From assembly GCA_031266185.1 (NCBI GenBank), contig JAISBM010000016.1, positions 1-64,000 of the forward strand: a DNA stretch of 64,000 bases. The letters are read 5' to 3'. How positions within the stretch are numbered: position 1 is the stretch's first letter; each line of letters begins with the position of its first letter. A program made the position numbers and the translations under genes. This DNA comes from Endomicrobium sp. (GTDB lineage: Bacteria > Elusimicrobiota > Endomicrobiia > Endomicrobiales > Endomicrobiaceae). Below, one piece after another: positions 26,240 through 35,970 of this stretch. The notes under the pieces were generated by a model. That model did no database searches, was not told the origin of the DNA, and was given only the letters and a program-made list of their open reading frames with translations.

Positions 26240-26974
26240 ATGAGGCAAGATTTTAAGATAAGTTATTCAAGAATAAATGCGTATTTGTTTTGTCCGTATA
26301 GATATAAATTAATATATATAGATAATCTTTACGCTCCTGTTAATGCTGACATTACTTTTGGACATATAATTCATAGAACGCTTGAACAATTTTGTGATGG
26401 CAAAAAAAAATCTCATGATGAGCTAGTAGATTGTTATAATAGTTCTTGGAAAAACAATGGTTTTGCTAGTCCTTGGCAAATTTTTGAGTATTATGTACGA
26501 GGTAATAAAATATTAAAGAATTATTATGAATCTTTTAAAAAGTCTAAAACTGAAATTGTATATGTTGAAAAATCTTTTGATGCTAATATCGGCAAGTATA
26601 AGTTTGTAGGGATTATTGATAGGATAGATAAACATCCAGATGGTACGTATGAAGTTATGGATTATAAAACTCATATAAATATTTGGGAACAAGAAAAAGT
26701 AGATAAAGATTTACAATTAACTTTTTACGCTTATGCTTGTAAAAATATTTTTGGGTTTAATCCAAATAAAATTTCAGTGTATTTTTTGTCTGAGAATAAA
26801 AAGATTTATACAAAAAGGACACAAGATGATATTAATAAAGCCATAGACATTGCTTTAGACGTTGCAGAAAAAATAGCGTCAGAAAATTTTCAAGAAGATA
26901 TGTCTAAGTGCAGTTTGTGTAATTTTCATTTTAAATGTAAATATTCAAAAGAACGCAAAGAGGAAATAAAATGA
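26240..26974 (+). CDS. RecB-like PD-(D/E)XK nuclease with C-terminal Cys cluster
   Basis: A 244-residue protein. The N-terminus YSRINAYLFCPYRYKLIY and the segment GHIIHRTLEQF match the PD-(D/E)XK nuclease family related to RecB and Cas4 (PDDEXK_1). The core GIIDRIDKHPDG...VMDYKTH supplies the D and D-Y-K catalytic residues. The C-terminal CSLCNFHFKCKYS, with the N-terminal FCPYR cysteine, could bind a 4Fe-4S cluster. It lacks a helicase domain. Its place between rsmD and argB (4-bp overlap) says little about function; a DNA-repair exonuclease is likely. Confidence 0.8.
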   Translation: MRQDFKISYSRINAYLFCPYRYKLIYIDNLYAPVNADITFGHIIHRTLEQFCDGKKKSHDELVDCYNSSWKNNGFASPWQIFEYYVRGNKILKNYYESFKKSKTEIVYVEKSFDANIGKYKFVGIIDRIDKHPDGTYEVMDYKTHINIWEQEKVDKDLQLTFYAYACKNIFGFNPNKISVYFLSENKKIYTKRTQDDINKAIDIALDVAEKIASENFQEDMSKCSLCNFHFKCKYSKERKEEIK

Positions 26975-27720
26975 AACCTTTAATGGTTGTAAAATTTGGA
27001 GGCAGTTTAACTAAAAATTTAAAATCTCAAAAAAAATTTTTAAAAGAACTAGCTGAAATTTCACATAAGCAGAAAATTATTTTAATTCATGGAGGAGGCC
27101 ATGAAATAAATTTTTTGCTTGAAAAGTTTTCTATAAAAAGTAAATTTATAAATGGTTTAAGATTTACAGATAAAGAAGTTTTATCTGTTGTAGAAATGGC
27201 TTTAAGTGGTAAGGTTAACAGAAATTTAGTTGCAGGGCTTATAAAAAATAAAGTAAAAGCTGTAGGTATATCAGCAAAGGATGCAAGTACTGTAATATGT
27301 AAGCAGATTAAGCGTTTAGGTTTTGTTGGAGAGCCTGTAAAGGTAAATAAGAAACTTATAGAGGTTTTACTTAAAGAAAATTTTTTGCCGGTTATAGCCT
27401 CTATTGCTTGTGATAGCAATGCAAACAGTTTAAATGTCAATGCTGATACTTTAGCTTCTGCTATAGCTAGCGCATTTGAAGCTCAAAAGTTGGTGTTTCT
27501 AACAGATGTTTGTGGTGTTTTAGATAAAGATAACAAGACTATAGAAGAGATAAAAATGAAAAATGTAGATTCTTTGATAAAAAATAAAATAATAACAGGT
27601 GGCATGATACCCAAAATACAAGCTTGTGAGAATTCTCTTAAAAAAGGAGTGCAAGAAGTTTGGATAGTTGATGGTGCAAGTGGCGTTATAAAAATGAATG
27701 GTACGGTTATAAAAAAATGA
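26971..27720 (+). CDS. argB: Acetylglutamate kinase
   Basis: A 249-residue amino-acid kinase, the second step of arginine synthesis. VKFGGSLTKN and LIHGGGHEINFLL are the phosphate-binding glycine motifs, and VFLTDVCGVLDKD and TGGMIPKIQAC are typical C-lobe motifs. It is a little shorter than average and lacks the N-terminal helix of arginine-inhibited forms. It overlaps both the upstream nuclease gene and argD by 4 bp. Confidence 0.95.
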   Translation: MKPLMVVKFGGSLTKNLKSQKKFLKELAEISHKQKIILIHGGGHEINFLLEKFSIKSKFINGLRFTDKEVLSVVEMALSGKVNRNLVAGLIKNKVKAVGISAKDASTVICKQIKRLGFVGEPVKVNKKLIEVLLKENFLPVIASIACDSNANSLNVNADTLASAIASAFEAQKLVFLTDVCGVLDKDNKTIEEIKMKNVDSLIKNKIITGGMIPKIQACENSLKKGVQEVWIVDGASGVIKMNGTVIKK

Positions 27721-28907
27721 ATATAAAACAAATAGAAAATCAGTATTTTATACACACGTATAAACGTAATAACTTGGTTATAAAAAAAGCTAAAAATCAG
27801 TTTGTTTGGGATGATAAAGGTAAAAAATATTTAGACTTTTTTTCAGGTATTAGTGTGTGTAACGTGGGCCATTGTAATGATTTTGTTGTAAAAGCGATAA
27901 AATCTCAAGCAGATTTGTATATGCATACGTCTAATTTATACTATGCCCCGTCTCAAATTAAGTTAGGTCAAGCCCTCGCTAAGAGAGCTTTTGTTGGCGC
28001 TAAAGTTTTTTTATCAAATTCAGGGGCAGAAGCAAACGAGTGTGCAATAAAACTTGCAAGAAAATGGGGTTTTTTAAATCCATCTAAGGATGGCAACCGT
28101 TATGAAATAATTTGTTTTGATAATTCTTTTCATGGCAGGACGATGGCTACAATGGCAGCTACAGGCCAAAAAAAATTTCATGAATATTTAAAACCGTTAC
28201 AAGAAAAGTTTGTTTTTGCTGGGTTTAATGATATAGAGTCTGTAAAAAAACTTATAAGCAGTAAAACTGTTGCAGTTATTGTAGAACCTGTACAAGGAGA
28301 GGGCGGGGTATTTTCTGCAGATAAAAAATTCTTAAAAGATTTAAGAGTTTTATGTGATAAAAACAACATTCTTTTAATTTTTGATGAAATTCAGTGTGGA
28401 GTAGGCCGTACAGGAAAATTTTATGCTTTTGAAAATTATAATGTAAAACCCGATATTGTTACAATAGCAAAGTCTTTAGCTAATGGACTCCCTTTAGGTG
28501 CAACGATTGCTTCTAAAAAGTGTGCTGACGCTTTTGTGTATGGGGACCATGGCTCTACTTTTGGCGGTAATCCTGTATCTTGCGCAGCAGCTACTTGTGT
28601 TTTAAAAATTATGACTTCAAAATTTTTGAACAATTCGCTTAAAATTTCTAAATACCTTTTTTCAAAATTAGAAACATTAAAAACTAAACATTCTATTATT
28701 AAAGAAATTAGAGGTATGGGTTTGATAATAGGTGTTGATTTGACTGTTAGTGGTAAAGAGATTGTGAGTTATTGTTTAAGTAAGGGATTGATCATAAATT
28801 GTACTCATGATACAGTTTTAAGACTTTTGCCTGCACTTATAATTACTAAAAGAGACGTTGATACAGCAATAAAAATTATAGATGAAGCTTTAACAAAGCA
28901 GGCATAG
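27717..28907 (+). CDS. argD: Acetylornithine aminotransferase
   Basis: A 396-residue PLP enzyme converting N-acetylglutamate semialdehyde to N-acetylornithine. FLSNSGAEANECAIKLAR, FHGRTMATMAATGQ, IFDEIQCGVGRTG and the PLP lysine in TIAKSLANGLPLGA are intact. Such enzymes may also act in lysine synthesis. It overlaps argB by 4 bp (ATGA). Confidence 0.95.
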   Translation: MNIKQIENQYFIHTYKRNNLVIKKAKNQFVWDDKGKKYLDFFSGISVCNVGHCNDFVVKAIKSQADLYMHTSNLYYAPSQIKLGQALAKRAFVGAKVFLSNSGAEANECAIKLARKWGFLNPSKDGNRYEIICFDNSFHGRTMATMAATGQKKFHEYLKPLQEKFVFAGFNDIESVKKLISSKTVAVIVEPVQGEGGVFSADKKFLKDLRVLCDKNNILLIFDEIQCGVGRTGKFYAFENYNVKPDIVTIAKSLANGLPLGATIASKKCADAFVYGDHGSTFGGNPVSCAAATCVLKIMTSKFLNNSLKISKYLFSKLETLKTKHSIIKEIRGMGLIIGVDLTVSGKEIVSYCLSKGLIINCTHDTVLRLLPALIITKRDVDTAIKIIDEALTKQA

Positions 28908-28981
28908 TTAAAAATTGTTGTTTGTGTTTTTGTTACTTTTTAGCTTGATAGCATATATTAATAAATTGTGGGGTAAAAGAA

Positions 28982-30199
28982 ATGTTACAAGAAAAATCTG
29001 AAATAAAAAAAGTTGTTGTAGCTTACTCGGGCGGTCTTGATACGTCTGTTATTTTGTCATGGGTAAAAGAAAGTTATAATTGCGAAGTTATAGCTTGCTG
29101 TGTGGATGTGGGTCAGGGTAAAGAGCTAAAAGGTCTAAATGAAAAAGCTAAAAAAACAGGAGCGTCCAAGTCATATATAATAGATGCCAAAGAAGAGTTT
29201 GTCACAGACTATATTTATCCAGCAATAAAATCTCAGGCGCTTTATGAAAATAGATATTTTTTAGGTACAGCTTTAGCAAGACCTATCATTGCTAAAAAAA
29301 TTGCAGAAATAGTAAAGAAAGAGAATGCAGACGCTGTTTGCCATGGAGCAACAGGAAAAGGTAATGATCAAGTACGTTTTGAGCTTGCCTTTAAAGCTTT
29401 AATTCCAAATGTAAAAATTATTGCTCCTTGGAGGCAGTGGGATATAAAATCCAGAGAAGATGCAATAAAATATGCAAAAAAAAGGAATATTCCAGTTCCT
29501 GTAACTAAAACAAAGCCTTACTCTTCAGATGCAAACTTGTGGCACGTTTCTTATGAAGGCGGTGTTTTAGAAAACTTAAAAAAAGGTTATGATGAGTCAA
29601 TGTTTAAGATGACAGTTTCTTTAGAAAAAGCTCCAAACAAACCCACAAACCTTGAAATAAGCTTTGTAAGAGGTATTCCAGTTGCAATTAATGGAAAAAC
29701 TTTAAAACCTGTTGAATTAATTTCAAAGTTAAATGAAATTGCTGGTAAAAATGGGGTAGGAAGAGTAGATATAGTTGAAAACAGACTTGTTGGTATGAAA
29801 TCAAGAGGTGTTTATGAATCTCCTGCCGCAGCTGTACTATATGCAGCCCATCAAGAATTGGAATCTATCGCTTTAGATAGAGATACGTTACATTTCAAAC
29901 AATCTTTGTCTGCTAAATATGCAGAGCTTTTGTATTGTGGGTTATGGTTTTCTCCATTGAAATATGCATTGGATGCATTTATAAATAAAACTCAAGAACA
30001 TATTTCTGGTTCTGTAAAACTGAAACTTTATAAAGGTAATATTACTCCAATATCAAGAGATGCAAAGTATTCTTTATATTCGCAAGAACTTGCAACTTTT
30101 GAAAAAGACCAAATATATAATCATAAAGATGCAGAAGGTTTTATAAATCTTTGGGGACTTCCTACTAAAGTTTTAGCCATGCTTAGAAAAGATAACTGA
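28982..30199 (+). CDS. argG: Argininosuccinate synthase
   Basis: A 405-residue ATP-dependent ligase joining citrulline and aspartate. The PP-loop VVAYSGGLDTSVI, the HGATGKGNDQVRFEL motif and YSSDANLWHVSYEGG are characteristic. It follows argD after 74 bp on the same strand. argH, argF, argC and argJ are not in the window. The gap after it holds decayed sequence. Confidence 0.96.
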   Translation: MLQEKSEIKKVVVAYSGGLDTSVILSWVKESYNCEVIACCVDVGQGKELKGLNEKAKKTGASKSYIIDAKEEFVTDYIYPAIKSQALYENRYFLGTALARPIIAKKIAEIVKKENADAVCHGATGKGNDQVRFELAFKALIPNVKIIAPWRQWDIKSREDAIKYAKKRNIPVPVTKTKPYSSDANLWHVSYEGGVLENLKKGYDESMFKMTVSLEKAPNKPTNLEISFVRGIPVAINGKTLKPVELISKLNEIAGKNGVGRVDIVENRLVGMKSRGVYESPAAAVLYAAHQELESIALDRDTLHFKQSLSAKYAELLYCGLWFSPLKYALDAFINKTQEHISGSVKLKLYKGNITPISRDAKYSLYSQELATFEKDQIYNHKDAEGFINLWGLPTKVLAMLRKDN

Positions 30200-30303
30200 G
30201 GTATAAATATAACTTTTTAATACCTAACTTTCCCAACAACTAATGCCAACAGCACAACCTCATCACTCACATATTTTTCGTATAATTTTGGCTCAAGACA
30301 AGG

Positions 30304-30336
30304 TTAGCTTAGTAGAGTTAAAAGTGTCTAAGCTAA
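30304..30336. repeat. Inverted repeat downstream of argG
   Basis: The 9-bp arms TTAGCTTAG (30304-30312) and CTAAGCTAA (30328-30336) are perfect and separated by 15 bp. No T-run follows, so it is not a typical terminator. It may be an operator or mRNA 3'-end hairpin. Confidence 0.4.
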
Positions 30337-30484
30337 TCTAAGTTAATAACAAATAAAGATTATCGTGTCAATGATTAAATCTAAATTCTGCATTCACTAG
30401 TCCATCATGGCCCTTTCATTTATCTGAATATATTGTAGATTCATTTGGTGCTAATCTCTTGGGTTTTTTTAACCATTTTTATAA

Positions 30485-30622
30485 GTAAACTTTACTTTTT
30501 CAAAAAAATTAACAGATCTTTTTGAAAATACTAAACTTATAGACTTTTCAGAGAAACCCGCGTATTTATTATATGGTTTACAAATTATGCCACAAGATAA
30601 TACAATTTCAGCATTAAATTAA
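30485..30622 (+). pseudogene. Possible C-terminal remnant of an unidentified gene
   Basis: An open 45-codon stretch ends at TAA (30620-30622) and reads as plausible protein (LTDLFENTKLIDF, AYLLYGLQIMPQDN), but has an in-frame stop just before it and no start signal. The rest of the 30200-30694 gap contains no recognisable gene. This looks like decayed coding DNA; I cannot name the family. Confidence 0.3.
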
Positions 30623-30694
30623 AAAAATGTATAATAATTATGTGAGAGTATTGCATATAAAACAAGACATTGACATAAGTGTTTGAGAGGTCTT

Positions 30695-31222
30695 ATGACT
30701 GAAAAACTTATAAGAAAAAATAGTATATTCAAAGGCAAAGTTTTAGAGTTTTGTTGTGATGATGTTAGATTGTCAAATGGTGCTACTGCAAAAAGAGAAT
30801 ATATACAACATCCAGGCGCTTGTGCAGTTTTACCGTTTGTAGATGATTCTAATATTGTTTTGGTTAAACAGTTCAGATATGTTATAAACCAAACAACTTA
30901 TGAAGTTCCAGCTGGTAAAATAGATGGTGGAGAAGCGCCTTTGGAATGTGCAGCGAGGGAATTGAAAGAAGAAACAGGCTACCAGGCTGGGAAGCTAAAT
31001 AAAATGATATCTTTTTATCCATCTACAGCTTTTTCTACTGAAAATTTACATATTTTTACAGCTTTTGACTTGCAAAAAGGTATTGCAAAACCTGATGAAG
31101 ATGAGTTTGTTGTAACAGAAATTTTAAGTTTTAATAATGCTTTGAAAATGGTTAAAAGTGGGAAAATTAGTGACGGTAAAACGATTATAGCGATTTTAAA
31201 TTTTTCAAATTCATTAAAGTAA
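30695..31222 (+). CDS. NUDIX hydrolase, ADP-ribose pyrophosphatase-like
   Basis: A 175-residue NUDIX enzyme. The NUDIX box is GKIDGGEAPLECAARELKEE (then TGY), matching Gx5Ex7REUxEExGU. It is preceded by the strand VLVKQFRYVINQTTYEVPAG, typical of the ADP-ribose pyrophosphatase subgroup. I choose the ATG at 30695, with GAGAGG just upstream, over a TTG at 30683. Substrate (ADP-ribose or another nucleotide sugar) is inferred from the subgroup. Confidence 0.9.
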   Translation: MTEKLIRKNSIFKGKVLEFCCDDVRLSNGATAKREYIQHPGACAVLPFVDDSNIVLVKQFRYVINQTTYEVPAGKIDGGEAPLECAARELKEETGYQAGKLNKMISFYPSTAFSTENLHIFTAFDLQKGIAKPDEDEFVVTEILSFNNALKMVKSGKISDGKTIIAILNFSNSLK

Positions 31223-31285
31223 AAAAGTTGCAAATATTCTATAAATATTAAGTTATATTATCTATAAAAATATACAGAGGTCTTT

Positions 31286-33040
31286 ATGAAGAGAAGCATT
31301 TACTGTGGCCAAGTGACCGAAAGTAGTATGGGTCAAGAAATTGTGGTGTGTGGTTGGGTTCATTCTAGAAGAGATCATGGCAGTGTAATTTTTATTGATT
31401 TAAGAGACAGAGAAGGTATTTTGCAAATTGTTTTTCAACCGGAAAATGCTTCTATGTTTAAGATAGCTGAAAATCTTAGAAGCGAATATGTAATATGTAT
31501 TAAAGGAAATGTAAGAAAAAGACCTGAAGGTACACTTAACCCTAATATGTTTACAGGAAATATAGAGCTTGTTGTTTCTGAAATAGAAGTGCTAAATACA
31601 TCTGCTGTGCTCCCTTTTGAAGTTTCAGACACTATAGATACTTCTGAAGAGCTGCGATTAAAATATAGATATTTAGATTTGCGTCGTATGAGTTTTCAGA
31701 AAAATTTTATAATGCGCCATAAACTTGCCAGCCAAGTAAGAAACTTTTTAAACGAAGAAGGTTTTTTAGATATAGAAACTCCTTTTTTAACAAAATCTAC
31801 CCCTGAAGGAGCAAGGGACTTTTTGGTACCTTCAAGGATTTATCATGGTACTTTTTTTGCTCTTCCTCAATCGCCTCAAATTTTTAAACAGATTTTGATG
31901 ATTTCTGGTTTTGATAAATATTATCAACTTGCAAGATGTTTTAGAGATGAGGATTTAAGAGCTGATAGGCAATTGGAATTTACTCAAATTGATCTTGAAA
32001 TGTCTTTTGTTGATGAAGAAGATGTTATGAGCCTTGTAGAGAGAATGCTTGCAAGAGTATGTATGTCAGTTTTAGGCATAGAAATTAAAACTCCATTTGA
32101 AAAAATGTCTTATCAAGATGCAGTGCTTCGTTATGGGTCTGATAAACCAGACACAAGGTTTGACATGGAAATAAAGGACTTTTCACAAGAACTTAAAAAT
32201 TGTGGTTTTAGTGTATTTGCTTCTAGTATAAATAAAGGCGGCATTGTAAGAGGGTTATGTGTACCAAAAGGAGCAAATTTTTCTAGGTCTGAAATAGACG
32301 CTCTTACAAAATTTGTTGGTGAGTATGGTGCTAAGGGACTTGCATGGATGAAAGTTACTAGCTCAGGGGCAGAGTCTAATATAGTAAAATATTTTAAAGA
32401 TGAAGAGATAAAAGCAATTATTTCAAAACTTAATGCAAATGTTGGAGATTTAATTGTCTTTTTAGCAGACGAAGAAAAAGTTGTCACACAAGGATTAGGT
32501 GCTTTAAGACTAAAATTAGGGAAGGAACTTGGCCTTATAGATAAAAATAAGTTCAATTTTTTGTGGGTTGTAGATTTTCCTCTTATGGAGTGGAATAAGG
32601 AAGAACAAAGATGGCAGGCGCTTCATCACCCTTTTACAGCTCCTAAAAATCCAGATGTTATAGATAAAGAAAATGCAGGTTCTCAAAAAGCAAAGGCCTA
32701 TGACATTATTTTAAATGGCGTAGAAGTTGGTGGTGGTTCTATAAGAATAAATAAGAGCAGTGTGCAAAAGAAAATTTTTGATATTTTAAACATTTCTGAT
32801 GAGTGTGCAAAAGAAAAATTCGGGTTTTTATTAGAAGCTCTTGCATATGGTGCTCCCCCTCATGGTGGAATAGCTATGGGGTTTGATAGAATGTGCGCAT
32901 TATTTGCTGGGGAAGATTCTATACGAGAAGTTATAGCCTTCCCTAAAACTCAAAAAACTTTAGATCCATTGTCTAATGCTCCTTCTACAGTAAGCGATAA
33001 GCAACTTAAAGAACTTGGCCTTAAAGTTGTTGTTAAGTAA
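31286..33040 (+). CDS. aspS: Aspartyl-tRNA synthetase
   Basis: A 584-residue class IIb synthetase of the bacterial type. It has an N-terminal OB-fold anticodon domain (about 1-110, VCGWVHSRRDHGSVIFIDLR), motif 2 (YQLARCFRDEDLRADRQLEF), the GAD insertion (about 290-415) and motif 3 (GIAMGFDRMCALFAG). The bacterial insertion fits a discriminating or dual-specificity enzyme; this cannot be settled by sequence reading. Confidence 0.97.
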   Translation: MKRSIYCGQVTESSMGQEIVVCGWVHSRRDHGSVIFIDLRDREGILQIVFQPENASMFKIAENLRSEYVICIKGNVRKRPEGTLNPNMFTGNIELVVSEIEVLNTSAVLPFEVSDTIDTSEELRLKYRYLDLRRMSFQKNFIMRHKLASQVRNFLNEEGFLDIETPFLTKSTPEGARDFLVPSRIYHGTFFALPQSPQIFKQILMISGFDKYYQLARCFRDEDLRADRQLEFTQIDLEMSFVDEEDVMSLVERMLARVCMSVLGIEIKTPFEKMSYQDAVLRYGSDKPDTRFDMEIKDFSQELKNCGFSVFASSINKGGIVRGLCVPKGANFSRSEIDALTKFVGEYGAKGLAWMKVTSSGAESNIVKYFKDEEIKAIISKLNANVGDLIVFLADEEKVVTQGLGALRLKLGKELGLIDKNKFNFLWVVDFPLMEWNKEEQRWQALHHPFTAPKNPDVIDKENAGSQKAKAYDIILNGVEVGGGSIRINKSSVQKKIFDILNISDECAKEKFGFLLEALAYGAPPHGGIAMGFDRMCALFAGEDSIREVIAFPKTQKTLDPLSNAPSTVSDKQLKELGLKVVVK

Positions 33041-33105
33041 ACACAAATTAATTTAATGTTAGTGAAAAATTTAAATTGTTTATTTTTAAATTTTTAAGAG
33101 GACAT

Positions 33106-34569
33106 ATGAATCATTTATTTGAAAAGTTAAGAGTTCAAATAAGGTTTATGCTTTTACATCTTGCAAGAGAGCTAAGAAAAAGTTCTCGTTCAATACCTGT
33201 TGTAAGAGAATCTAAAAATTTGTTTACAAAAGAAATTAAAATACCTGTTTTTATTTCTTTTGTGGTTACAGTAATTTTATTTTATTTAATGCTCTTTATA
33301 GTTTTTGGTATTAACTGGAGAGCTATGATTGCTACTGCAATTTTTGTTGTAGTAAACATAATTCTATTTATTGTCCAAGTAAAAAGCAAAGAACAAAATA
33401 TAATAAAAGATAATGATGCTGTGGTTTTGATGAGTTTTATTTTTGTTATTGCAATTTTAATTTGCCAAGTTTCAATGGAGTATTCTTCGCCTTTTATTAC
33501 TCCAGTGGCTGCATTTTCTCTTATGGGAGCAATACTTTTATCTCAGAGAATAGGGACACTGTATGCTATAAGTTTAAGTTTAGTGGTGGCTTTTTTAAAT
33601 GATTTTAGGTTTGATATTTTTCTTGTAATGCTTTGTGGTAGTGTTGCTGTTATTACAAATGTTTCAAATATTCGCAAAAGGTCTGATTTTATAAATTCTG
33701 GTGTGAAAGTTTCAGTTGTAAACATTTTAATAGTAACAATGTTTTATTTGTTTGCTGATGCTTATGACTCGTGTCAATTTAAGTATGACCTTATTTACAG
33801 CGCTTTAAATGGTTCTATTGTTACTGTCTTGCTTTTAGTATTAATGCCTTTATTTGAAAAACTTTTTTCTAGAACGACAAATATAAAACTGATAGAACTT
33901 TCAGACTTCAATAACTCTCTGCTTAAACGTCTTATGCTGGAAGCTCCTGGAACGTATCATCACTCTATAATGACAGCAGATATTGCTGAACGTGCTGCAA
34001 ATACTGTTAATGAAAGTTCTTTGCTTGCAAGAGTTGGTGCTTATTATCATGATATAGGAAAGCTCAATAACCCTCACTATTTTATAGAAAATCAGACGTT
34101 AGGAGGACACAATCCTCATGATGCTTTAACTCCTGAAATGTCAAGGTTGGTTTTAGTTTCTCATGTAAAAGACGGTGTTTCTCTTGCAAAAAAGTATAAT
34201 ATAGACAACGAAATTATAAATATTATACAGCAGCATCATGGCACGACATCCATGTATTCTTTTTATCACAGAGCTTTAGAAGAAGATGTAAATGTAAATA
34301 TTGAGGATTTTCGTTATCAAGGGCCAAGACCTCAAACTAAAGTTGCTGCTATAGTTATGATGGCAGACTCTTGTGAAGCTGCTTGTCGTAGTATTGAAGA
34401 ACCTATAGCTCTAAGAATACAAGGCATGGTTGAAAAAATTATTAATAATAAATTTATTGATGGGCAATTTTCTGAATGTCCAATTACTTTAAAAGATTTG
34501 GAATCAATCAGGAATAGTATAACCTCAACAATAGTAGGTATTTATCATGCAAGAATTGAGTATAAATAA
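33106..34569 (+). CDS. PgpH-like membrane HD-domain phosphodiesterase
   Basis: A 487-residue protein. A cytoplasmic N-terminus (about 1-45) is followed by several membrane helices (about 45-250) and a C-terminal HD domain with HHSIMTADIAERAA, the HD motif YYHDIGKLNNP and IIQQHHGTT. This matches the core of the 7TMR-HD family (PgpH), which degrades cyclic di-AMP, but lacks the large extracellular domain. I start at the ATG at 33106, with AGAGG upstream. It overlaps ybeY by 23 bp, the normal neighbourhood (phoH is missing here). Confidence 0.85.
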   Translation: MNHLFEKLRVQIRFMLLHLARELRKSSRSIPVVRESKNLFTKEIKIPVFISFVVTVILFYLMLFIVFGINWRAMIATAIFVVVNIILFIVQVKSKEQNIIKDNDAVVLMSFIFVIAILICQVSMEYSSPFITPVAAFSLMGAILLSQRIGTLYAISLSLVVAFLNDFRFDIFLVMLCGSVAVITNVSNIRKRSDFINSGVKVSVVNILIVTMFYLFADAYDSCQFKYDLIYSALNGSIVTVLLLVLMPLFEKLFSRTTNIKLIELSDFNNSLLKRLMLEAPGTYHHSIMTADIAERAANTVNESSLLARVGAYYHDIGKLNNPHYFIENQTLGGHNPHDALTPEMSRLVLVSHVKDGVSLAKKYNIDNEIINIIQQHHGTTSMYSFYHRALEEDVNVNIEDFRYQGPRPQTKVAAIVMMADSCEAACRSIEEPIALRIQGMVEKIINNKFIDGQFSECPITLKDLESIRNSITSTIVGIYHARIEYK

Positions 34570-34987
34570 AAGTAGTAATTTTATTAATTTTTATAATTTC
34601 CCAAAACAATATGTGGAAGTGTTAAAACAGGCTGCTATTTTAACATTGAAATCGGAGAAAAAGAAGAAATATCAAATAAACTTTATCATGGTAAACGATG
34701 AGGATATAAAAAAACTTAATACAAAATATAGAAAAGTAAAACGCATAACAGATGTTATTTCGTTTTTAGTGTCTTTAGGAAAATTTGTGGGAGATATTTA
34801 TATTTCCAAAAATAGAACTCAAAAGCAAGCAAAAAAGTATAACAATTCTTGGCAAAAAGAGCTTGCCTATCTTGCTATACATGGCGTTCTTCATCTTTGC
34901 GGGTATACTGATTATGATGTTGAAAATAAAGTAAAGATGTTTACTAAACAGGATAAAATATTTAAATGTTTGTTTTCTGGTGGGTAA
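34547..34987 (+). CDS. ybeY: YbeY-like rRNA maturation endoribonuclease
   Basis: A 146-residue UPF0054 protein for 16S rRNA 3'-end processing. It has NFIMVNDEDIKKLN, RITDVISF and the zinc motif HGVLHLCGYTD. In the usual HGxLHLxGYDH the third ligand is His; here it is Asp122 (His112 and His116 are kept). An Asp can bind zinc, so the protein may still work. It overlaps both neighbours (23 bp upstream, 22 bp downstream) and is translationally coupled. Confidence 0.85.
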   Translation: MQELSINKSSNFINFYNFPKQYVEVLKQAAILTLKSEKKKKYQINFIMVNDEDIKKLNTKYRKVKRITDVISFLVSLGKFVGDIYISKNRTQKQAKKYNNSWQKELAYLAIHGVLHLCGYTDYDVENKVKMFTKQDKIFKCLFSGG

Positions 34988-35970
34988 TTGTTTTATTAGT
35001 TCTCATATTTTTGTCTGCTTGTATTTCAGCAGCAGAGATTGGAATTACAAGCTTGTCAAGATACAGAATAAAAAAACTTATAGTACAATTTCCAAAATTA
35101 TCTAAGTCTTTATTTGGTTGGCTAAAGCAACCGTATTATCTTCTTACAATTATTTTAACAATTAATGTGATAGCTGACATGCTTACAAGTTTTGTTTCAA
35201 CTGATTTATTGACACATGTTTTTTTTATGATTAACAGAAATGTTGTTGAGGTGTTTTCTTGGATTATAACGTCTTTTGTGCTTTTAGTTTTTGGAGAAAT
35301 AGTTCCTAAAATTTATGCAAGGCTTAACTCTCAAAAAGTTACGTTAAAAGCAGTGCCTATACTTTCAAAATTAGAAAAGTTGCTAAAACCTTTTATATAT
35401 CCAGTTATAAAAATTACAGAATTTGTAGTGCCAAAAACATTAGACCAAACCCACTCTTATGCTCTTAGTGATGAGGAAATAGAAAATATTCTTTCTGAGG
35501 GTATACAGACTGGGGAATTAGATAAAGAAACTAGTAGTATGCTTAAACGTACTTTAAAGTTTGAAGATTTAAACGTAGAAAAGATAATGATTCCGTTTAG
35601 TAGTATAGAATCTGTGGATTTGTCTTTAGATGAAGAGGATTTTTTAGATATGGCAGTTGAAACCTCTAGAAGCAGAGTCCCTGTTTATATTAAGTCTAAA
35701 GATAACATAATAGGATATGTACATATAAAAGACATCTTAGTATTATGGAAAGAGAATAAAGGACATTTCATACGGTCTCTTGTAAAAGAGGCATACTATG
35801 TAGGACAAGGACAAAAAATAAACGAGTTGTTAAAACAATTTCAAAGTGGGAAAACACATATAGCTTTTGTAAAAGATAACAACAATAATATAGTTGGTAT
35901 GGTAACTTTAGAAGATATATTAGAAGAAGTTGTGGGAGAAATTCTTGATGAATACGAGCTTGAGCAATGA
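34966..35970 (+). CDS. CNNM/HlyC-type membrane protein with CBS pair (first)
   Basis: A 334-residue DUF21-CBS protein. Membrane helices lie at about 3-22, 58-80 and 92-112, with the family motif SACISAAEIGITSLSRYR near the N-terminus and LVFGEIVPKIYA. Two CBS domains follow (about 195-330, KIMIPFSSIESVDL, TLEDILEEVVGEILDEYE). It lacks the C-terminal CorC_HlyC domain of its neighbour. Such proteins act in Mg2+/Co2+ export or stress. The next gene overlaps by 4 bp and is a paralogue. Confidence 0.88.
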   Translation: MFVFWWVIVLLVLIFLSACISAAEIGITSLSRYRIKKLIVQFPKLSKSLFGWLKQPYYLLTIILTINVIADMLTSFVSTDLLTHVFFMINRNVVEVFSWIITSFVLLVFGEIVPKIYARLNSQKVTLKAVPILSKLEKLLKPFIYPVIKITEFVVPKTLDQTHSYALSDEEIENILSEGIQTGELDKETSSMLKRTLKFEDLNVEKIMIPFSSIESVDLSLDEEDFLDMAVETSRSRVPVYIKSKDNIIGYVHIKDILVLWKENKGHFIRSLVKEAYYVGQGQKINELLKQFQSGKTHIAFVKDNNNNIVGMVTLEDILEEVVGEILDEYELEQ

